60,000 bases of DNA from positions 20,692,288 through 20,752,287 of the forward strand of contig NC_092676.1 in NCBI RefSeq assembly GCF_964355755.1. The letters run 5' to 3'. This DNA comes from Antedon mediterranea. Its lineage: Eukaryota > Echinodermata > Crinoidea > Comatulida > Antedonidae. Of this stretch, positions 1 through 12,000 are shown piece by piece; within the stretch, counting starts at the first letter, position 1; each line of letters begins with the position of its first letter. The notes beneath the pieces are model-generated. The model did not search any database. It worked only from the letters and a program-made list of their open reading frames with translations, and was not told the DNA's origin. Made by a program: the position numbers and the translations under genes.

Positions 1-9
1 TTTTAATAG

Positions 10-3000
10 GTTGTGATCAGCGCTGATGTTGGGGACCAAATCAGAGGTGACATTGCAATTGATGATGTGACCTTTACCCCAGGTTGCGTACCATCAAATG
101 GTGACCTGCCTAACGCTCTACCAACCCTTCCAACTTTAAGGACATCACCAACCCCAACAGCCCACCCGTCTTGCCAACCAGCAGAGATGTTTTGTGTCCC
201 AGACAATAAATGTATCACACCACAGTTAATGTGTGACTTCAAAAACGACTGCTCAGATGGGAGTGATGAAGATGGCTGTGGTAGGAAAAAATTATATATA
301 ATTACATATAATACTGGAATAAAATATAAAAAAATGTCTTATTTCATCTGATTCTCCATACTGTATCTTAATGCAGTATCTTATGATTTAGTGTAGCTGT
401 ATCACATAATTATCTTTAAACAAATTCCACATTATTATTTTATTATTATTATTTATTCAGGCAAAAGATACATTTTACAAAATATAATACAAATCAACAA
501 ATTAAACAAACACAACGCAAAAGAAAATATAAAATCATAGTCACTAGCTGCCAGGAAAGCACAAAAGCAGCCTAAGCCACTGTCACCAATTAGGTGTGTA
601 CCTCCAACCAGTGACTAATTATTACAAATAATATATATAATATAGATGATGATAAAGTTAATATCTTAAAAGAATAATAAATAATAATAATAAATAATAA
701 TAAATGAGTACAAAGTACTGTAATATTTCCTTCCAATTGTTTATTAACTTAATTAGACAGGTTCCATTTCTCAAAAAACGGCCTAGAAAACGAATCAAGA
801 AGCATTTTTGGGTAGAAGCTGGGATCCACTTGGTTTAGGATATTTCGACCTCGCTGATTACGAATATGGCGGATCCCAAGCGAAATTCGGCCATCTAAGC
901 CCTTAATTTGCATAATTAAAAATGGCGGCCATTTTTTATAATTACCCTATATCTCGAGAACCACTAGTCACAGATAATTAATTTTGGTGTCAAAATGTTT
1001 TAAATATATGGTTTTATATTCACTTTAATGACACATTTTCTCAAAAAATTGATGCAAGTCGTATTTCTGACATTTTGACCTTTGACCTTGATTTATCGTA
1101 TCTCAGTAACCAATAATCGGAGAGACACGAAATAGGGCTCAAATTGTTCAGAAACTATACATTCATATTTATTATAATGAAATGTTTTTACAAAAAATGG
1201 CCGATTCTACAACTATTGACCTTTGAACTATTAGTCAAATATAATAATATAATAATAATATAACTTTGAAAATTGTGGTCTTATGAATTTTTTTTTCTTT
1301 TTAAATTGTTTAAAACATGTGTGTTTCTATCCAGTCTAATGGCATATTTTGTACAAGAATGGCCGATAGTATGGTTATTGACCTTTTAACTACAGCATAG
1401 GCCTACTGTATACTAAATATAATATAATTGCATAACTATGAAATTATTTATACACAATAATAATTAGTAACATTATAAAATTCACTGCCATCAAATATGA
1501 TGTGTTATGATTTATATAGATTTAAAAAGGAATTTGAATACGCAAGTTACATTTTTTGAAATTTGAAATTTGAAATTACCTGCCATCAATATGATGGAGT
1601 GTGCTTATAGATTTTCTAAAATGTGAACATGTCAGCTACATTTGGAAATTACCTGCCATCAATATGATGGATTATGATTATAGATTTAAATAAAAATTTG
1701 AACACGTAACCTACATTAGAAAATTACCTGCTATCAATATGATGGATTATGATTATAGATTTAAAAAAGAATTTGAACACGTCAGCTACATTTGGAAATT
1801 TGGAAATTACCTGCCATCAATATGATGGATTATGATTGTATAGTACCTGCCATCAATATGATGGATTATGATTATAGAATTAAAAAAGAATTTGAACACG
1901 TCAGCTACATTTGGAAATTGGGAAATTACCTGCCATCAATATGATGGATTATGATTATAGATTTTAAAAAGAATTTGAACACGTAAGCTACATTTGGAAA
2001 TTTGGAAATTACCTGCCATCAATATGATGGATTATGATTGTATAGTACCTGCCATCAATATGATGGATTATGATTATAGATTTAAAAAAGAATTTGAACA
2101 CGTAAGCTACATTTGAAAATTACTTGCCATCAATATGATGGATTATGATTGTATAGATTTAAAAGAAAATGTGAACACGTACGTAAGCTACATTTGGAAT
2201 GAACATGTTAAGGGCATCAGTTAAGATCATTCATGCAAAGGTTTCCGTCATCTTTAGCGTTGTTACAGCGGCATAAAGCTGTACATGGTAGTTTTGACTT
2301 CTTGCACCTACATCTATTGGCAGGTTATGTATCGTGTCTTGCATCCACAATAAATCATCTCTAACGAAGCAGTAGGAATAGCTTCATTTTTCAGAAGCAC
2401 TGGTTGAAGTTTACCATTAGATAGCTCCCAACCAAAATATGTTGGTGATGGCAAATGCTGGATTGGCGATACAGCTTTTTTCCATACGAGTGCTTGGAAG
2501 TGTGCTCTTTTTATATGTTGGTGCACTGCATCGCTTGTTGGAGGTAATGCCTTTTTTTTTTAAAGCCTAACTTTATTGGTACTTTTAACTTGACCAACAC
2601 CGTAAACGTAGCAAATGAATCTTTCCGATTTCATAATAACTTGGTCACTGATAGGTTTTCTCCCAGGTCTTTAATTAGTTCATACCTTTTTTTAATACTT
2701 CCCATGCCGATGCCTTTGAGTGACCACTTAGATATGAGCAGTGAAGAGTTAAATTACTGTATGTATGTATTAATATAATTTAACTCTTCCCTGGATATGA
2801 GGTAGTATCGCATCCACTAATAGTGTGGAATGGAATCAGTGCTTTTGCAGAACCCTCGGGCAAGGCTTGAAAAATGTCTTTTATAGATACTTTCTTTTTT
2901 TGGATGTCCCTGTCATCATCCATTTGGATACCATGCTTTGGTAGTGAGACACTAGAATCACTAGTACGTCTGTATCCCTAGAAGCAACTACAACTGTGTC

Positions 3001-6000
3001 GTATCGGACATTGGCAGCATGACAAGTCTCGTGTCCGATTCTTCATGGTCTGACCAGAGACAACGTATTCGTGTACAATTTTGATGATTTAACAACTGAT
3101 TCTTTCATAAATCCACCAGCTGTGACAATTTCTTTGTCTATAGGAGCTTGACGAATCAACTCCTCTGATAGAAATCGTGTCAGATCTGCATTATTATCTT
3201 GTAATGCCAACAAGTTTGACCAGCAATTTGGCAGCGGTATTTCACCACTTTCTATAATTCGACGAATTGGTCTCTGTGTTTTGGTTCATCTTTGTCTGGT
3301 GGTGTCCTTTATCGACAGTTTTAAGTTAGGCATGCCATGTTTAAAAAAAAAAAAATTACCTCCAACAAGCGATGCAGTGCACCAGCATCATATAAAAAGA
3401 GCACACTTCCAAGCACTCGTATTGAAAAAAGCTGTATCGCCAATCCAGCATTTGCCATCACCAACATATTTTGGTTGGGAGCTATCTAATGGTAAACTTC
3501 AACCAGTGCTTCTGAAAAATGAAGCTATTCCTACTGCTTCGTTAGAGATGATTTATTGTGGATGCAAGACACGATGCATAACCATATAGATGTAGGTGCA
3601 AAAAGTCAAAACTACCATGTACAGCTTTAATATGCTACTGTAACAACGCTAAAGATGACGGAAACCTTTGCATGAATGATCAAAACTGATGCCCTTAACA
3701 TGTTCATTCCCAATGTAGCTTACGTGTTCACTATTCTTTCAAACCTATACAATTATAATCCATCATATTGATGGCAGGTAATTTCCAAATTTCCAAATGT
3801 GGCTGACGTGTTCAAATTCTTTTTTAATTCTATAATCATAATCCATCATATTGATGGCTGGTACTATACAATCATAATCCATCATATTGATGGCAGGTAA
3901 TTTCCAAATGTAGCTGACGTGTTCAAATCCTTTTTTAAATCTATAATCATAATCCATCATATTGATGGCAGGTAATTTTCTAATGTAGCTTATGTGTTCA
4001 AATTCTTTTTTAAATCTATAATCATAATCCATCATATTGATGGCAGGTAATTTCCAAATGTAGCTGACATGTTCACATTTTAAAAAATCTATAATCATAC
4101 TCCATCATATTGATGGCAGGTAATTTTAAATTTCAACAAATGTAACTTGCGTGTTCAATTTTTTTTTTAATCTATATAAATCATAACACATCATATTTGA
4201 TGGCAGTGAATTTTATAATTTTACTAATTATTATTGAGTATAAATAATTTCATAGTTATGCAATTATATTATATTATATTCAGTATACAGTAGGCCTATG
4301 CTGTAGTTTAAAGGTCAATAACCATACTATCGGGCATTCTTGTACAAAATGTGCCATTAGACTGTATAGAAACACACATGTTTTAAACAATTTAAAAAGA
4401 AAAAAAAATTCATAAGACCACAATTTTCAAAGTTATATTATTATTATATTATTATATTTGACTAATAGTTCAAAGGTCAATAGTTGTAGAATCGGCCATT
4501 TTTTGTAAAAACATTTCATTATAATAAATAAGAATGTATAGTTTCTGAACAATTTGAGCCCTATTTCGTGTCTCTCCGATTATTGGTTACTGAGATACGA
4601 TAAATCAAGGTCAAAGGTCAAAATGTCAGAAATACGACTTGCATCAATTTTTTGAGAAAATGTGTCATTAAAGTGAATATAAAAACATATATTTAAAACA
4701 TTTTGACACCAAAATTAATTATCTGTGACTAGTGGTTCTCGAGATATAGGGTAATTATAAAAAATGGCCGCCATTTTTAATTATGCAAATTAAGGGCTTA
4801 GATGGCCGAATTTCGCTTGGGATCCGCCATATTCGTAATCAGCGAGGTCGAAATATCCTAAATCAAGTGGATCCCAGCTTCTACCCAAAAATGCTTCTTA
4901 CATCATATTTCAGAGGAAATAGAACTTGTCTAAATCAACAGGTAAGTACTCTCATGTGATACTCTATTTAGAAATTTGCATGACAAATAATTAAATTTGC
5001 CTAGATACCCAGGAAGAATCGGCTACTTAATTTTGATGAGTATACAGCATCCATATAATAAATATGTGTCACTTTATTTTTTTTTTACAGTAAAACCAAA
5101 ATGTGATTTTGAAGATGGTCTTTGTGGTTGGGAGATACAGACTGGTATGAAACGTGATGCTCCTCTATTTATGTTTGTACGTGGCCAAGGGGCTAGTGCT
5201 ACTGACGAGTATAGGCCTGAAAAAGATCACAGCATAGGCACACCTCTAGGTATGTTGACAGTGCAAATGTTAGTTTTTGTTTTAGTACTAGTGGCCAAAA
5301 ATGCTACCATGGCATGACTCTCTCTCTCTAACACTCATCTAGTATGATCTGCCGTTCTCTTCCATAAGAAGTTGTTAATCTCCATTTGTGATGTCATTAC
5401 TCTATTCGATTCTCTGTCTTCCTCTTGCTCTTGTGCCTTCAATTGTGCCCTCTAGAAGTGTTCCTGCCAAGTTTCCTGTTCATCTTCAGTTCAGCTCTTT
5501 GCAGCACTAAGATATTAGACATTCTCTCTTTCCATTTATATTAACAACACCATTTATTAATTCTAAGGTAATTATTACCTCTACAGGTTATTACTTGTAT
5601 GCAGACAGTTCCCCTGGTGACACAGGTGATGTAGCGTACATAATGTCACCTATTATACAGCGCACAAGCTCAAATTGCAAGCTTAATTTCTGGTACTATA
5701 TAAACGGTGCAAATGTTGGTTCTCTGCGTGTGTATACAATGTTTGATCTGGACTTCAAAGAGAGATGGTACATCGGAGGATCTCAAGGAACTCAATGGAA
5801 TCAAGCGGTCATCTTGCTGGATTCTGAAAGAGAAATAAGGGTAAGTGTTTATTTTTTTACTGAAACTTGTTTAATGGCAGTGAACCAAAACAGCATAAGG
5901 GCCTTCATAAAACACACAAACAATTAACATAAAATAGTGTATGTTAAGTTAGTGTCCATTTTGTAGTATATGTGTCTGGTAGTATGTATATATCACCTTA

Positions 6001-9000
6001 TTTTGTTTGAGTTTTTGCCCAAAGTATAGCTATACTCGGAAGATATGTGTATTACCTACGTACAGTATGTATGTTTAGACTACAGTTGTTTATGTATTAT
6101 AGAACTTTTGAGTCTTATCTTGTGTTTTATTTAAAGGTTGTGTTCGAAGCAACTAGAGGTCTAACATTCCGTGGTGATTACACAATAGATGACATAAGCT
6201 TCATCGACTGCTCACCACCAGGTATGTAATACTGTACACAGGAGCAGGACTACCCTTGCGGCACAAACTCCCCTTTTGAATTTTTAAAAGATTATTAATA
6301 TATGTTCCGAAAAAATATGAAAAAGAAATGTTAGGTTAGGAAAGGTTAATTAACATATCACTATTTTGTAATGCAGTGGTTTTTGTATCATTCTGTATAA
6401 CATTTTAATTTTAATGAACCAAATATAGATATTTCTGGACGTGCTTGTGAAAATAATGAATACCGCTGTACCAACACCTACTGCATAGACTACAACAAGG
6501 TTTGTGACTACAACAATGATTGTGGTGACAACTCAGATGAAGAGCATTGTGGTAAGATATGCTATATAGTGTATGAATATGTGAAAGCATTTGTGCATAC
6601 ATTGATGTCAAATTTTAAATCAAGTACTGGTAATCTTTACAGGTTTTAGCGATGTAAAATCGAAACACACTGGTACTTTTGCATGTCTGTGTAACTTTCT
6701 AACAATGGCGTAATGCAGAGGTCTGAGGCCCCTGGTTTATTAACCCTAAGTGGCCCTCCAACGCTGACATATATTTATTTTCCTCTGAGCACTGCTCAGG
6801 GGCCCCATAAGCTCTGGGGCCCCTGGGTGTCGTTATGCTACTGCTTTCTAATGAGTTTACATTACATTCCACTGTGGCGGCAAACTAGCGTGTGAAATGT
6901 TTGTAACTTGGTAACATTATCTTTGGAGATATCCATGTTAAAATGTGTACATTTGTTTTGCACATGTGAATTGGGTACAACTAATAATAATATACTTGCT
7001 CCAAATATCGTTTATTGTTTTTAGTAAAAAATAGTTAGCAGCCTATACATAAAATTAGAATAAAATTAAATTGCTTGTGTTTGACATGAACATTGGAGTG
7101 AGAGGTGTAGAGTGGCAATATGGGAGTGGCATAAAGTATTGTACTAGATATACTCTATTAGCATTGTTCTAAATAGTGATGTATGTAGAATACATTATTT
7201 CTTCATAAACTTTCCTTTTTAGGTTCTTTCCCTGGACGCTGTGATTTTGAACTTGACATGTGTTCGTGGCATCAGGAATTAGATGACCAGTTCGACTGGA
7301 CTCTTAGGACTGGTAATACTGGCACCATTGGTACAGGACCTTCTAATGACCACACTCTCAAATCAAATAATGGTAAGTGTTTAAGTGAACATCATTTTCT
7401 CTACAATAAGATGATTGCCAATTTATACACAACCATCATTGCATTCTAAAGGTCTTATAGAGCCTCTTGTTGCATGCTTGATGTGATGTGGCCATATATG
7501 TACACAAGGATGTGATATTACTACCATATTTGGGCACACCACACTAGTTTGATAGTGTAGAACAGAGCTTTAAGCCTTGGTACTAGCTTCTTTTTAATTT
7601 ATTATTTTAGGTCACTATATCTACATTGACACTTCATGGCCTCAACAGGAGAATGATGTTGCACGTATAGGCAGTCAAGCATTCTCTGGTTTAACAGGCG
7701 CTGGTTGCAGGGTAAGTGTATATTTAATTGAATATATATAATACTAGTACATTATATATTAATTTAAACAATTGTAGTATCATCACTTACACTGATGAAG
7801 AGCTATTGTTGCTTTATCATTTTGATTTAGCATTTTTCTTATTTTATTTTGTATCTCCATTGAGATCCCGTCACTGATACCCAAAGCATTGTAAATTTTT
7901 CAGAAATTCGCCTTTGAATTTTTAGCATTTTTTTGTTATTTTACATTCCATTTAACAGATTCGTTTCTGGTATCATATGAATGGACCAGAAGTTGGTATG
8001 TTGAGCATTTTCATGAGAACATCCTACACCAGTGCTGATGGTTTAAAAAGGTTGTATGACATGTTTGGTGCACGAGGAGACAACTGGTTGCTAGCAGATA
8101 TTAATATCGATTCTTATGGTGAAGCATTTGAGGTATCTATATTATTGTTATATGTCAGTAGAATTTTCTAGTATTAGAGGGTTGGTAGTGCCAAGCACAG
8201 TGAATAATAAGAGTCTTTCTATTTAAAATGGAACAGCTCAGTAAGCATGCCTCAACACACAGTATCTTGTTAGTAAATGTATAGTGATTAAAATGATTTT
8301 TAAAACAACATTTAAGGTTGCTGTATTCACCAATTAAACTTATTAATTTCTTTAATTTGATTTTCTAATTTTAAGAGTGGTTTGGTGTGATTGAAGACAA
8401 ACTAATTTTCGCCTGTCTTTATTGCATTTAACAGATCGTAATTCAAGGTCAAAAAGGAACAGGAAACCAAGGCGACATAGCTATTGATGATACATCATTT
8501 ACAACAGACTGCGTCACAGGTGGTTCGATACCTGGATCTCCGCATTACAACGACACCAATTTGTATTGTAGTGATGGAAGATTTGCTTGCGCCACTGGAA
8601 ATAAATGTTATGAATCATCTCGTCGCTGTGATTTCATCAAAGATTGTCCTGACGGTTCAGACGAAAATTCATGTGGTAAGTTTTTAGTTTTGATATTTAT
8701 AATTATATATACAATGTTATTATCTTTTATTATATTTTGCTCCACCTATATTGACACATTTGGTACCTAGGTTGAAATGATGCTTCCCAATCTAACTGTA
8801 TTAATACATAAATGCTTATTTTATAAATATAGGAACTACTTGTGACTTTGAGTTAGGAATGTGTGGCTGGCAGAATTCAAAGTATGACAATGGTGATTGG
8901 TCGATGGGTCAACCCAGTACCGGTGTACTGAACACTGGTCCAGCTAAGGATCACAACCCAGGAACAGAACAAGGTGAGTGAAAGAGGAACTGTTTTTACT

Positions 9001-12000
9001 GAGGTACAAAATTGTACAAATATATATTTCTATATTTCATAAAGGAATTACTCAACAGATAAGTTTAAAATTGTTAATTAATTGTTTTCAGCCATAAATG
9101 TGTTATTCAATATTCATTTGATTTTTGTTACATAAAAAATGTACATGATAAGAAAAAGTTTAAATGTGTTTTATATTTTACTGTATTATACACTAAAAAT
9201 ATAAAACACAACACATTAATTAATATGTGATATTGTTTTTATAATGTTTTAAAATATTTGATTCAGTTTTAAATATTTTTAATCCATTTTATTAGTGGCG
9301 GATTTCCTGCTGTCGAATGTGACTGAAAATAAATAAATAAATAAATCTATGAACAGAATTTATCTTGAAAAATGAGCAAATGGTAAGAAAAATCTTTACC
9401 GTGATTTGGATTTAGTATTAATTGTTATATTTATACTGTTTGAAAACAGGTCACTATATGTACGTTGACACCAGTACACTTATTGACGGTGGTGGTAACA
9501 AAGAGAAATCCCAACTTCAAACCCTCTCCTACCGACACTCAAGCTCTGAATGCACAATCTCTCTCTGGTACCATATGAATGGACCTGGTATCGGATCTTT
9601 TAACATCCACCTCAAGACATCCATTGGTACTAGTACACTGTTTTCCGTTGCGGACAATCAAGGTAAAGAATGGCACCATACTGGAGATGTGCAGATTGGC
9701 GATCAAGATTTCTTTGTAGTTATACTGGAAGGAATTCAAGGAGTTTCTGTTACTGGAGATATTGCCATTGATGATATACTGTTTGCAAATTGCCCAACTG
9801 GTAAAGAACAATGTTTATTTATTTCTTTCATTATAAAGCAGAGGGGATCATGCGGATGACCCACTTCAGCATTTATAAGCTTTTACAATTCTGTTTTACT
9901 TTTTCGATTAAACATGCTTCTAGAGTTGTCAAATATAATTTAACAAGTTTTTGCTTAATAAACAATTTTAAAATTAAATGTTACATTAAAAACTGTAAAG
10001 ATACAGTAGTAAAATTCCGAGGCTGAATTTTAAATTTTGGTTTGCTCTCTAGCTAATTTCATTGGAGATTGTCGTGGGGATGAGTTTACTTGTAATGATG
10101 GAACGTGTATTGGCCTTGATCGTGTCTGTGATTTTGGAATGGACTGTTCTAGCGGAGAAGACGAATCCCAGTGTCGTAAGACTTGCACACAATTTACTTT
10201 TAATGTAAAGCTCTATCTACACTATCAAACTAGTTTGACAAAAAAGTGTGATGTGCCCAAATATGGCAGTGATATGATGTCATAATGTCCATATAAGGGC
10301 ACATCACCTTTTTTTGTCACATAAAGTTTGATGTAGACAGAGCTTTATGGGTGGATGGAAAATTTGAGCTTTTAATTATAGTTTGACACAGTGCTTTAAA
10401 TCTTGTTTATAGGCATATGTTTTATTAGAGAGAGTTAGTGCAGTGTTATTATATTATATAGTGTTATTTTTTGATGTGGTGTGAACTAATTGAAGTAATT
10501 ATTTTAAAATATATCTTCTAGCATCTCATGAAGGAGACTGTTCATTTGAGAATTCTTTTGAATCAACTTGTAGCTGGATGCAGCTTGAGGGAGATCAATC
10601 TGACTGGGAACAAGGAGCATCAACACCGACAGATGGCACTGGTCCAGATGCAGACCATACACCTGGAAATGGGGGTAAGTCTTATTTATTATTGTTATGA
10701 ATTGTTGAATTAAAAATATAATAACCTAATAGCTAATATGGGCAAGGTGTTCAAGGCTCATTTGTTCCATGGTTCTGGTGGTAGAGTCTCCTCGGGTAAT
10801 GACTATAAACCATAAGTCAAAATACTGGCACAAAAACAAAGTACATTTTTTTTGGGACAAAAAGGGGTTACTCTTGTGCACTACAGTATTTCACACACAA
10901 CCACTGTCATTGACAGATGAGAGAGAACCTGAATTAGCTGCACTGACATGAACTTGACAGAAGAAGCATGTAATTGAAAGTGTAACAGTTTACAGTGCCA
11001 TAAGCAATGATCATTACTATACAAATGGGTATATTTCATTAATATGACATTAATTATAAAGTGGATTTCTATTCTAGAAATTAAGTTGATTATACAAACA
11101 CGTATTAAAACTATTTTTCTTCTTGTAGGCTTTTTCATTTATGCTAGTTCTGCAGACTTGCAGAAAGGCGACTTGACATGGGTTGCTACACCATCATTTC
11201 CAGCAAGCAAGAACAGTTGTATTCTACGATTCTGGTACTGTATGAATGGCTTCAACATGGGAGGTCTAAGGGTATGTTCAGGCTTATTTTTAATTTGATT
11301 GAATTAGTTGTTTCCTCTTGTGAACATAGCTATAGAAAAGAAGGACAGTGACATAAACACAATTAAAAGTTATTATGGAGCTTTTGCTTTGCGACGACCA
11401 ATGACCGACGATCAAACTATGTCATGTTGATTCACTGTGCGCGTACAGAGATATTTGGACGCGTGTCCTCACTCCCCACCGCGACACCAAAATTTGATGG
11501 TTTATAGGTCCCGACGACTGACGATAAATTGGTTGACCTATTAGTAGCCTACTTCACACCATAAAAACCTCTTCTAGGTTTATACAATGGCGGGTGATGA
11601 AGGCTTCAAGCTACTGCAGTGGGAGCTGGTTGGTGATCAAGGAGAAGGCTGGAATTATGGCAAGTTGAACATTGATAATAACCAAGATTACCGAGTGGTG
11701 TTTGAAGCTATTGCCGGTGATGGAGAGCTCGCTGATGTTGCCCTTGATGATGTCTCATTCACAGCTGGCTGTAGAGATCCAGGTAAGATGCATTTAACAT
11801 CTTTTTGCTTAAGTCAAGGTAGTTAAAAAGTTTGTGAAAGTGAAATAGCTTTAATCTTTATTTATCAAAATATTTCTGGAATTGAAAACTGACTTAAGCC
11901 AAATCATTAAGATGCTTTTTTGTTAAGATGTTTTTTTGTCAAGATAATTTTTTGTGCTAAAAATGTTTATGATAAATCTGATTCAAGGCCTTTCATTGAA

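Larger units (their letters stand above)
797..4899. mobile_element. 4.1-kb foldback element with 1.6-1.8-kb inverted arms
   Basis: The sequence from about 797 to 2572 is repeated in inverse orientation from about 3314 to 4899. For example TGGGTAGAAGCTGGGATCCA near 810 returns reversed near 4880, and the CACTAGTCACAGATAATTAA stretch near 962 returns near 4715. Arms differ by indels and point changes, including different numbers of tandem units. A single-copy middle of about 740 bp (2573-3313) remains. It lies in an intron of the MAM/LDLa gene, and exons on both sides stay in phase. No convincing target duplication is visible, so exact ends are approximate. Confidence 0.85.

Noticed and set aside
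3763-4098. 111-codon minus-strand frame with INMMDYDYR repeats
   Set aside because: It is made only of the tandem units in the foldback arm.
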